Part shown: piece after piece, positions 15,297 to 22,383 of the stretch | Numbering within the stretch: position 1 is the first letter of the stretch | Layout of the letters: the number at the start of each line of letters is the position of its first letter | Notes under the pieces: model-generated | Told to the model about the DNA's origin: nothing | What the model saw: only the letters and a program-made list of their open reading frames with translations | The model's database searches: none | Made by a program: the position numbers and the translations under genes | NCBI GenBank assembly: GCA_020441605.1 | Contig: JAGRLX010000164.1 | Coordinates: 1 to 24,478, forward strand | Direction of reading: 5' to 3' | DNA: 24,478 bases | From: Alphaproteobacteria bacterium | Lineage (GTDB): Bacteria > Pseudomonadota > Alphaproteobacteria > Rhizobiales > Aestuariivirgaceae

Positions 15297-15944
15297 TCAT
15301 TCATCCGGGCCCGGACCGGCAGGAAAGATTCCCGGCATGACGGAGAAGCCGTCGACGCGCTTCACCCGGTCGCACCAGCGGCGGATTGCCGGGTAGTCTT
15401 GGCGTCCGATGCCACCTTCCTCGCTGAGCATGACATAGGGAAAGCAGGCGATATCGGCCACGGTCGGATGGGCGCGCCGGCAAAGCCAGTAGCGGTCCTG
15501 GTGTTCGCCAAACCAGAGATGTTCGTCGAGAATGCCGAACAAGTGGTGGGCACCGGCACGGGCGGCCTCGATATCGAGATCGTAGAACAGGCCGTCGTGC
15601 AACCGGGCCGCCGATGCGGTCGCGGTGATGGAGTCGGCGAAGGCCAGCCACATCGCGATCTCACCGAGCGATGCGGGATCGTCGGTCGGATACCATTGTT
15701 TCGTGGCGTCGTACTTGCTGGCAAGATAGACCAGAATGGCCTGCGCATCGCGCAGGATATATCCGTCATCGTCGATTACCGGAAGCTGGCCCAGCGGATT
15801 GAGCTTGAGAAACCAGGCGCTCTTGTGTTCACGGCCCGGATAGAAGTCGATGGCGTGGCGGCGGGCCTCAATGCCCAGAATGCCGAGCAGCAGCCTGATC
15901 TTGTAGCAGTTGCCCGACAGCTCGTAGTCATAGAGCGTGATCAT
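15297..15944 (-). CDS. Glutathione S-transferase homologue, NdmE-like by context
   Basis: A 215-residue protein with an N-terminal thioredoxin-like GST domain (MITLYDYELSGNCYKIRLLL, cis-proline in GQLPVID at P55) and an all-helical C-terminal domain with the HPTVADIACFPYV capping motif. The usual Glu/Asp-Ser pair that holds the glutamyl end of glutathione reads RDAQAIL, with Ala67 in place of Ser, so glutathione binding may be weakened. ATG 15944 overlaps the stop of the Rieske gene as ATGA. In the known 7-methylxanthine N7-demethylase a GST homologue, NdmE, is a structural partner of NdmC and NdmD; the same trio order here suggests that role. A true conjugating enzyme is the alternative. Confidence 0.85.
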   Translation of the reverse strand: MITLYDYELSGNCYKIRLLLGILGIEARRHAIDFYPGREHKSAWFLKLNPLGQLPVIDDDGYILRDAQAILVYLASKYDATKQWYPTDDPASLGEIAMWLAFADSITATASAARLHDGLFYDLDIEAARAGAHHLFGILDEHLWFGEHQDRYWLCRRAHPTVADIACFPYVMLSEEGGIGRQDYPAIRRWCDRVKRVDGFSVMPGIFPAGPGPDE

Positions 15945-16645
15945 TGCCGGGCCTCCACCGCATCGCGCAATCCGATGAGGCGCACGTTGCAATCCAGCAG
16001 CACCTTCAGGTCGTCCGCTTGCGGCGTTTCGCGCGCCAGCCCCCGCAGGACGCAGCGCCCGGTGTTTTCAGGTTGCACCATGAGAACGAGACCGTCATCG
16101 TCGTTCCTGAACATGAAATCGGTGCAGCGCGTGAAACCCTCGCGGACCAGCAGTGCTTCGATCCGGTCGGCCGGAGCCTTCACCGGTATGCCGCGAAGCG
16201 CCAGCCACGGCCTGTCCTCCAGCGCCGGAACCGGCGCCATGTCCGGATCGCCGTCGAGGCGCGACCAGATCAGGCCATAACGCTCGACTGCCGGATAGAC
16301 CTTGTTGCAGATCAGACGGGCAGGCGCGTTCTCGGGATGGGCCGGGATATAGGTGCAGGCGGAGCTACGCGACGAATAGAGCCAGCCGTGATACTGGCAC
16401 TTCAGGCTGTCACCGAGATTTATGCCGAGCGTGAGGCGCACGCCGCGATGCAGGCAACGGTTCTCCCAGACATTGACAAAGCCATCATCGGCGCGCCAGA
16501 CCGCCAGTTCCTGGCCAAGAAGCTCGGCCTGATGGACATGGCGGAACGGGACATCATGCACCGCCGCGACCGGAAACCAGTGGCTGCGGAAAGATGTCAT
16601 GCCGGACGTTTCATGTGATGAGGTGGTATGCTCTGCGGTGCTCAT
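15941..16645 (-). CDS. Stand-alone Rieske [2Fe-2S] protein, like the N-terminal half of NdmD
   Basis: A 234-residue protein with an intact Rieske site: C64-L-H66 and C83-Q-Y-H86-GW. SHWFPVAAVHDVP, RHVHQAELLGQELAVW and NVWENRC resemble, from memory, the amino-terminal Rieske domain of the caffeine-pathway reductase NdmD. The last 90 or so residues show no E/N-x2-D-x2-H-x4-H iron motif and no flavin, NAD or plant-ferredoxin domain, so it is neither an oxygenase nor a full NdmD. It probably passes electrons to the clusterless catalytic subunit encoded just upstream. ATG 16645 overlaps the previous stop (ATGA); a second ATG 15 codons later is possible. The electron-donating reductase is not in the window. 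Confidence 0.85.
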   Translation of the reverse strand: MSTAEHTTSSHETSGMTSFRSHWFPVAAVHDVPFRHVHQAELLGQELAVWRADDGFVNVWENRCLHRGVRLTLGINLGDSLKCQYHGWLYSSRSSACTYIPAHPENAPARLICNKVYPAVERYGLIWSRLDGDPDMAPVPALEDRPWLALRGIPVKAPADRIEALLVREGFTRCTDFMFRNDDDGLVLMVQPENTGRCVLRGLARETPQADDLKVLLDCNVRLIGLRDAVEARQ

Positions 16646-17556
16646 GCGGCGGCCGGGATCGTGCCATATGTATAGCCGTTTTCGCTGAGCCAGCGGCGGT
16701 AGGCAATGGAGCTCTTGTCGGCGCGTACCGGCATCTCGGCACGCGGATCGAGCGGCAGGCGCTTGGGCACCTGGTTCTCGAGGATCGGTTTGTCCTGGGC
16801 GAAGATCATCTGCTGGAAGGCCTTGATCTGGGTATCGGTGCTGTCGTGGTCGATGACGCTCATCAGCATGTTGGCGGCGACATGCTCTTCGTCGATGGGC
16901 TGCAGGAAGATGCAGATGACATCGAGACGGCCTGGCGCCGGCGGGCTCGACTTGTAGAGTATGGCGCAATAGGGATGGGGCACCCGGTACACATATTCCA
17001 CCTCCATGCCACCCTTGGCGGAGAGGGCCGCCATGGGCTGGAAGAAGCGGCAGCGTGTGGCGAGGATCTCGCCGCGTTCCTCGGAGACCTCGACCGTGTA
17101 GTCCTTGACTTCCGGATGGCTTTCCACCCCGAGATAGTCGGTATGGACGAAGGGAAAGTGGCCCATGTCGAGGAAATTCTCGACGGCGCGCGGAGCCGAG
17201 ACATGCACCAGGAAGGTGGCTGCATTCATGTTGCGGCGGTCGCTTTCGGCATATTCGGGGATTGCGAAGAGATCGGTCTTCGGGGTGCCGAGACAGGTCC
17301 AGACATACCCATAGGTCTGCTGACTGGGTAGCGGCTCCGCCACCATCGACGGCACGAATTCGCAGCCATCGGCGAGATCGCCGGACACCCGCCAGACATG
17401 CGCGGCGCCATCCGCGCTGATCGCCAGCGCAATCGGCTGACCGAGCAACTTCGTGCGGCGAACCTTGCCCAGCGGCATGTCCGCCACTGCGCCCAGCACG
17501 TGCCACAGATCAAGAACCGCTTGCGTGTTGCCGTTGCCCATCCCGGTCATTGCCAT
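16642..17556 (-). CDS. NdmC-like Rieske-oxygenase catalytic subunit lacking its Rieske cluster site
   Basis: A 304-residue protein with the fold of NdmA/B/C N-demethylases. The non-haem iron site is kept: VENFLDMGHFPFVH with N127, D130, H133 and H138, and a likely third ligand Asp255 in IFAQDKP. The ending NQVPKRLPLDPR...ADKSSIAYRRWL also resembles NdmA/NdmC. The N-terminal domain runs straight from AAHVWRV to TYGYVW, about 38 residues shorter than in its Rieske neighbour, and neither C-x-H nor C-x2-H is present. NdmC, which removes the N7-methyl group of 7-methylxanthine, has the same loss and borrows the cluster of NdmD. It should therefore oxidise a methylated purine or similar N-methyl ring, releasing formaldehyde. 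Start at 17556 is one of three nearby ATGs (also 17550, 17541); no good ribosome site decides. Confidence 0.85.
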   Translation of the reverse strand: MAMTGMGNGNTQAVLDLWHVLGAVADMPLGKVRRTKLLGQPIALAISADGAAHVWRVSGDLADGCEFVPSMVAEPLPSQQTYGYVWTCLGTPKTDLFAIPEYAESDRRNMNAATFLVHVSAPRAVENFLDMGHFPFVHTDYLGVESHPEVKDYTVEVSEERGEILATRCRFFQPMAALSAKGGMEVEYVYRVPHPYCAILYKSSPPAPGRLDVICIFLQPIDEEHVAANMLMSVIDHDSTDTQIKAFQQMIFAQDKPILENQVPKRLPLDPRAEMPVRADKSSIAYRRWLSENGYTYGTIPAAA

Positions 17557-17599
17557 CCATCCCGTTGTTGTTGAATTGTAACCGGCCGGGGATTGTTGT

Positions 17600-17620
17600 C
17601 CATGGCGATTTGCGCCATGG
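17600..17620. promoter_or_regulatory. 21-bp palindrome in the divergent promoter region
   Basis: CCATGGCG (17600-17607) and CGCCATGG (17613-17620) are exact inverted copies around ATTTG. They sit midway between the divergent starts at 17556 and 17653, the expected position for an operator controlling both the oxygenase cassette and the purine importer. If the ATPase were started at the ATG at 17602 the palindrome would be coding, which I think less likely. Confidence 0.45.
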
Positions 17621-17652
17621 TTCCCATGCAGGATTGGGGAACAGCGCGGCAG

Positions 17653-19206
17653 ATGACCACGGCACCGCAGCAGGCGGAACAGGTTTTGCTTGAGCTTTCG
17701 GGCATCACCAAGCGCTATCCGTCCGTCGTTGCCAATGACGACGTGTCGATCCGTTTCCGCAAGGGGCACATCCACGCCATCCTCGGTGAAAACGGCGCAG
17801 GCAAGTCGACGCTGATGAAGATCATTTTCGGCGTCACCCAGCCTGACGCCGGCAAGATGACATGGAAGGGCCGCGCCATTGCCCCGCGCGGACCCGCCCA
17901 GGCGCGGGCGCTTGGCATCGGCATGGTGTTCCAGCATTTCTCGCTGTTCGAGACCATGACCGTGGCCGAGAACATGACCTTCGCGCTGCCGCTCCCGTTG
18001 CGCGAACTTGCGCGGCGAATCCGCGAGGTGGGCGCATCCCTCGACCTCGCCGTCGATCCCGACCAACCGGTGCATGGCCTGTCGGTCGGCGAGCGCCAGC
18101 GGGTGGAGATCATCCGCTGCCTGCTCCAGGACCCCGATCTCATCATCATGGACGAACCGACGGCAGTGCTGCCGCCGAGCGGCATTCCGAAACTGTTCGA
18201 GACGCTGAGGCGCCTGGCCGACAGCGGCCGCGGCATCATCTTCATCTCGCACAAGCTGCAGGAGATCCGCGCCCTCTGCCATACCGCCACCATCATGCGG
18301 GCGGGCCGCGTGGTGGCCTCGGTCGATCCCACCGTCACCCCCGAGCATGAGCTGGCAAGGTTGATGGTGGGCAGCGACATCCCGGCGCCGCGGCCGAGGG
18401 ACCATGCCATCGGAACTGAGGCCGCTTTGGACATCGAAAACCTCGACCTGACGCCGGGCGACCCCTTTGCGACGGCGCTCGATGGCGTGTCGCTCCGGGT
18501 TTTTCCCGGTGAGATCGTGGGCATCGCCGGCGTTTCGGGCAATGGCCAGACGGAGCTGGTCAAGGCGATCTCGGGAGAAATCCTGCTCGCCCCCACGGAT
18601 CGGAACCGCATCCGCCTGTCAGGCACGGCCGTGGGCGCGGCCACGCCCGGCGCGCGCCGTGGGCTCGGTCTGGCCTTTGTCCCCGAAGACCGGCTGGGGC
18701 GCGGCGCGGTCCCCGGCCTGACCCTCGCCGACAACGCCCTGCTGACCGCACCATCCCGGGAAATGGCCCCCCGCGGCCTGATCGATTTCGTCGCCGTCAA
18801 GGCGCGGGCGGCCGCGGTGATCGACCAGTTCGACGTGCGCTGCAGCGGCCCGATGGCGCTGGCCGGAAGCCTGTCCGGCGGAAACCTGCAGAAGTTCATC
18901 GTCGGGCGTGAAACAGCGCTCGCGCCCCGGCTCATCGTCGTGGCCCAGCCCACCTGGGGTGTCGATGTGGGGGCGACGGCTGCGATCCGCCAGAAGCTGA
19001 TCGATCTCGCCGCCAGCGGCGCGGCCGTGCTGGTGGTCTCCGACGATCTCGACGAACTGCTCGAGATCGCCGGCCGCATCCATGTCATGTTCCGCGGGCA
19101 GCTGTCCGGAGCTTTTCCGGCGCCCTTCGACCGCAACGCCATCGGCCTTGCCATGGCGGGCACGGCGCCGGCGCCGCGGCACGGTGGAGCGACACGCCAT
19201 GCTTGA
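17653..19206 (+). CDS. Nucleoside/purine-type ABC transporter ATP-binding protein
   Basis: A 517-residue double-NBD ATPase of the family found with BMP-type binding proteins (NupO/YufO-like). The first domain has GENGAGKST (45-53), the signature LSVGERQRVEIIRCL and DEPTAVLPP. The second has AGVSGNGQTEL, LSGGNLQKFIVGRE and AQPTWGVDVGA, the Gln-for-Asp change in the second Walker B being usual for this family. It powers uptake through the two permeases that follow. ATG 17653 gives the standard short lead before VLLELSGITKRYP; starts at 17602, 17617 and 17626 and a TTG at 17593 are in frame but fall in the palindromic control region. Its stop overlaps the next start by 8 nt. Confidence 0.9.
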   Translation: MTTAPQQAEQVLLELSGITKRYPSVVANDDVSIRFRKGHIHAILGENGAGKSTLMKIIFGVTQPDAGKMTWKGRAIAPRGPAQARALGIGMVFQHFSLFETMTVAENMTFALPLPLRELARRIREVGASLDLAVDPDQPVHGLSVGERQRVEIIRCLLQDPDLIIMDEPTAVLPPSGIPKLFETLRRLADSGRGIIFISHKLQEIRALCHTATIMRAGRVVASVDPTVTPEHELARLMVGSDIPAPRPRDHAIGTEAALDIENLDLTPGDPFATALDGVSLRVFPGEIVGIAGVSGNGQTELVKAISGEILLAPTDRNRIRLSGTAVGAATPGARRGLGLAFVPEDRLGRGAVPGLTLADNALLTAPSREMAPRGLIDFVAVKARAAAVIDQFDVRCSGPMALAGSLSGGNLQKFIVGRETALAPRLIVVAQPTWGVDVGATAAIRQKLIDLAASGAAVLVVSDDLDELLEIAGRIHVMFRGQLSGAFPAPFDRNAIGLAMAGTAPAPRHGGATRHA

Positions 19207-20272
19207 TTTCCGGCTCGAGCCCCGAAGCGAAAGATCGGCCCGCGCCGCGGTTGCGGTTCCACTGCTGGCGGTGCTGCTGACCCTGATCTCCGGCACGGTG
19301 CTGCTGTCGCTCATCGGCAAGTCGCCGGCCGCCGTCATCCACGCCTTCTTCCTGCAGCCCTTGTCGAGCCGCAACGGCATCGGGGAGGTGCTGCTGAAAT
19401 CGGGCCCGCTGATCCTCGTCGCGCAGGGACTCGCAATCGGCTATCGGGCCAATGTCTGGAACATAGGCGCCGAGGGCCAGCTAACCGTCGGGGCCATTGC
19501 CGGGGGAGCGCTCGCGATATTCTACGAAATGTCCGATTCAGTCCTGCTGCTTCCCGCCATGATGCTCGCCGGCGCCGCCGCCGGCGCCGCCTGGGCGGGG
19601 ATCGCCGCCGTCCTGCGCGTGCGCTTCTCGGCCAGCGAGATCCTGACCAGCTTCATGCTGTCGAGCGTTGCCCTGCAATTGCTCTATTACCTTGTCACCG
19701 GCCCGCTGCGTGATCCCATGGGGATGAACTTCCCCCAGTCGATCGTCTTCGGCGATGCTGCGCTCTTCGGGGTTCTGATCCCCGGCACCCGTGCCAATAC
19801 CTCGCTGCTCGTCGGACTGGGCGTCACCGTGCTGGCCTGGCTCTTCATGTCCCGCACCATTCATGGCTTCAGGCTGATCGTCGGCGGACTGGCGCCGGAT
19901 GCGGCCCGCTATGCCGGTTTTTCGGCCGCGCGCTCGATCTGGATCGGCCTGCTCGTTGGCGGCGCCTGCGCCGGGCTCGCCGGCGTCGGCGAGGTGGCGG
20001 GTCCACTTGGCATGCTGCAGCGCAACCTCTCGCCTGGATATGGCTATGCGGCGATCATCGTCGCTTTCCTCGGCGGACTCCATCCGCTGGGCATCGTGCT
20101 GGCCGGTTTGCTGATGGCATTGATCTATGTGGGCGGCGATTTCGCAGTGGTCACGGCCGGCGTCCCCAATGCCTCGGCCACCATACTGCAGGGCCTGCTC
20201 CTGGTTTTCTATCTCGGCTGCTCGCTGCTTTTCACCCACCGCGTGGTGTCCCGGACGCGAGGTGCCGCATGA
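19199..20272 (+). CDS. Nucleoside/purine-type ABC transporter permease 1
   Basis: A 357-residue membrane protein of the BPD_transp_2 family. GLAIGYRANVWNIGAEGQLT is the hallmark of the first permease of BMP-dependent importers (NupP/YufP-like), and GFSAARSIWIGLLVGGACAGLAG matches the coupling-helix region. About ten hydrophobic helices follow a charged amino terminus. ATG 19199 overlaps the ATPase stop by 8 nt; the upstream frame lies inside the ATPase gene. The stop overlaps the next start as ATGA. Confidence 0.9.
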   Translation: MLDFRLEPRSERSARAAVAVPLLAVLLTLISGTVLLSLIGKSPAAVIHAFFLQPLSSRNGIGEVLLKSGPLILVAQGLAIGYRANVWNIGAEGQLTVGAIAGGALAIFYEMSDSVLLLPAMMLAGAAAGAAWAGIAAVLRVRFSASEILTSFMLSSVALQLLYYLVTGPLRDPMGMNFPQSIVFGDAALFGVLIPGTRANTSLLVGLGVTVLAWLFMSRTIHGFRLIVGGLAPDAARYAGFSAARSIWIGLLVGGACAGLAGVGEVAGPLGMLQRNLSPGYGYAAIIVAFLGGLHPLGIVLAGLLMALIYVGGDFAVVTAGVPNASATILQGLLLVFYLGCSLLFTHRVVSRTRGAA

Positions 20273-21195
20273 GCGCCGATGTCCTCATCTTCGTGGTCGG
20301 CGGCACGCTGGCTGCAGCAACGGCGATGCTCTTCGCGGCCCTCGGCGAGGCCGTGGCCGAACGGGCAGGGATTCTCAATCTCTCGGTCGAAGGCATGATG
20401 GCTACCGGCGCGGCGGCCGCTTTCGGTGTCGCCACGCTCTCGGGCTCCCATGTACTGGGCTTTACAGCGGGGGCAATCGCCGCCGCCCTTCTCTCGGCGG
20501 TCTTCGCACTGCTGGTTCTCGTCTTCTATGCCAACCAGGTGGCGGCCGGACTTGCCGTCGGCATTCTCGGGCTCGGGATCTCGGCCTTCATAGGCAAGCC
20601 CTTCGAGGGTACGACCATCGCCAAGCTGCCGAAACTCGACATCGCCGGCCTGTCCGACCTTCCGATGCTAGGGCCGATCTTGTTCCGGCACGATGTCATG
20701 GTCTATCTCGGCATCGCCATGGTCTTCGCCGTTGCCTTTCTGTTCAACCGCACCCGCAGCGGCCTCATCATCAGAGCGGTGGGCGAGAACCCCAGGACCG
20801 CCGCAGCCAACGGCACCCCGGTCCGGCGGGTGCGCTTCTGCGCCATTGCCTTCGGCGGCCTCTTGGCGGGAATTGGCGGGGCCTATCTGTCGATCGCCTA
20901 TACCGCCCTCTGGGCCGAGGGGCTGATCGCCGGGCGCGGCTGGATCGCCGTCGCACTGGTGGTCTTCGGCGCATGGCGGCCGGGACGGATCGCGCTCGGG
21001 GCTTACATCTTCGGCGGCATTTCGCTGCTCGAACTGTCACTGCAGAGCCAGGGCGTGCGCATTCCCTCCCAACTCCTGTCGGCCTCGCCCTATCTTGTGA
21101 CCATCCTTTTATTGGCGTTTATTTCACGCGACCAGTACCGCCTCAGGCAGAGCCGGCCTCTGGCGCTTGGACAGACTTATCGCAACGAGAATTGA
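20269..21195 (+). CDS. Nucleoside/purine-type ABC transporter permease 2
   Basis: A 308-residue permease with the partner hallmark AERAGILNLSVEGMM (about residues 27-41) and the RTRSGLIIRAVGENPRTAAANG coupling region; it pairs with the preceding permease (NupQ/YufQ-like). ATG 20269 overlaps the previous stop. The binding-protein gene begins 24 nt after its stop with a separate ribosome site. Confidence 0.9.
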   Translation: MSADVLIFVVGGTLAAATAMLFAALGEAVAERAGILNLSVEGMMATGAAAAFGVATLSGSHVLGFTAGAIAAALLSAVFALLVLVFYANQVAAGLAVGILGLGISAFIGKPFEGTTIAKLPKLDIAGLSDLPMLGPILFRHDVMVYLGIAMVFAVAFLFNRTRSGLIIRAVGENPRTAAANGTPVRRVRFCAIAFGGLLAGIGGAYLSIAYTALWAEGLIAGRGWIAVALVVFGAWRPGRIALGAYIFGGISLLELSLQSQGVRIPSQLLSASPYLVTILLLAFISRDQYRLRQSRPLALGQTYRNEN

Positions 21196-21219
21196 CACCG
21201 CAACAGGGAGACCCCCACC

Positions 21220-22305
21220 ATGACCACCAGACGACATTTCCTCGCCATGGGCGCCTCAGCCACCGCCCTGGCCCTTGTGACCACCGGCGCCCGGGCCGAG
21301 GACAAGGTGAAGATGGGATTCATCTATCCGTCGCCGGTGGGTGACGTGGGCTGGGCCCATGAGCTCGACGAGGGCCGCAAGAAGGTCGTCGAAAAATTCA
21401 GCGACAAGGTCGAGGCGATCACCGCCGAGAACATCCCCGAGGGCCCGGATGCGGCCCGCACCATGAACCAGATGATCGCCGATGGCGCCAAACTGCTGAT
21501 GATCGGCTCCTTCGGCTACATGAACGACGGGCTGAAGCTCGCCAAGCAGTATCCCGATGTCGCCTTCATCAACGCCAGCGGCTACAAGCTCGCCGACAAC
21601 TTCGGCAACTTCCAGACCCGCAATTACGAGTCCGCCTATGTGGCTGGCCTGGCGGCGGGCTATGTAACCAAGTCGAAGATCCTCGGCGTGGTTGCCGCCT
21701 ATCCGATTCCGGAGGTGGTCGGCATCATCAACAGCTTCACCCTTGGCGCCCAGAAGACCAACCCCGGCATCACGGTGAAGGTCGTCTGGCTCAATTCCTG
21801 GTTCGATCCCAACAAGAGCCAGGAGGCGGCCCGCTCGCTGGTTGCCGCCCAGGCGGACGTGCTGTTTTCGCTCTACCAGGACACGCCCGAAGTGGTGGCG
21901 CTGGCCGAGGAGCTTGGCGTCTATTCGATCAGCACGTCGTCGGACATGAAGAAATACGCCCCGAAGAAATACCTGATGGGCATGGGCATCGACTGGGGGC
22001 CGCATTTCACCGCGGTCGCCGAACAGGTGTTGAGTGGCACCTTCAAGGGCACGTCCTACTGGGGTGGCATGAAGGATGGCGCAGTGCATGTCGCCTCGCT
22101 CACCCCCGATCTCACGGCCGAGCAGAAGGCGGCCTGCGACGCGGCGGTGGCCGCCATGACGGCCGGCAGTTTCCATCCGATGACCGGACCGGTCGTCGAC
22201 CAGGACGGCAACGAGAAGCTCGCCGCCGGCGTGGTGATCGCCGATGGCGATATGGCCGGCATCAACTGGCTGGTCAAGGGCGTCGAAACCCGCATCCCGC
22301 AATAG
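21220..22305 (+). CDS. BMP-family periplasmic binding protein with Tat signal
   Basis: A 361-residue basic-membrane-protein (BMP/PnrA-like) binding protein, the ligand-catching part of the importer encoded just upstream. The amino terminus, TTRRHFLAMGA then a hydrophobic stretch ending TGARA, is a twin-arginine signal (R4-R5-x-F-L), so it is exported folded, with cleavage near residue 26. The mature part starts KVKMGFIYPSPVGDVGW, typical for BMP proteins, with GSFGYMNDGLKLAKQYPDVAFINASGYK. The ribosome site GGGAGA is 8 nt before ATG 21220. BMP proteins bind nucleosides or purine bases; guanine deaminase downstream supports a purine ligand here. A strong hairpin follows the stop. Confidence 0.92.
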   Translation: MTTRRHFLAMGASATALALVTTGARAEDKVKMGFIYPSPVGDVGWAHELDEGRKKVVEKFSDKVEAITAENIPEGPDAARTMNQMIADGAKLLMIGSFGYMNDGLKLAKQYPDVAFINASGYKLADNFGNFQTRNYESAYVAGLAAGYVTKSKILGVVAAYPIPEVVGIINSFTLGAQKTNPGITVKVVWLNSWFDPNKSQEAARSLVAAQADVLFSLYQDTPEVVALAEELGVYSISTSSDMKKYAPKKYLMGMGIDWGPHFTAVAEQVLSGTFKGTSYWGGMKDGAVHVASLTPDLTAEQKAACDAAVAAMTAGSFHPMTGPVVDQDGNEKLAAGVVIADGDMAGINWLVKGVETRIPQ

Positions 22306-22310
22306 GACCC

Positions 22311-22358
22311 GCATCACGGCCCCGCCCGACGTCCGGGCGAGGCCGGCGACCGTGATGC
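22311..22358 (+). terminator. Nested hairpin between the BMP gene and guanine deaminase
   Basis: GCATCACGG (22311-22319) pairs with CCGTGATGC (22350-22358), and an inner CGCCCG/CGGGCG stem lies at 22323-22339. No T-run follows. Starting 5 nt after the binding-protein stop, it should protect that transcript end or reduce read-through into guanine deaminase, the same arrangement as at 13818-13846. Confidence 0.6.
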
Positions 22359-22383
22359 ATCATTCAGGACCGGACCTGCCGAC

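Noticed and set aside
17715..19262. A 515-codon minus-strand frame antisense to the nucleoside ABC ATPase
   Set aside because: Ser/Arg/Pro-rich shadow of a gene whose Walker and signature motifs are intact on the plus strand.
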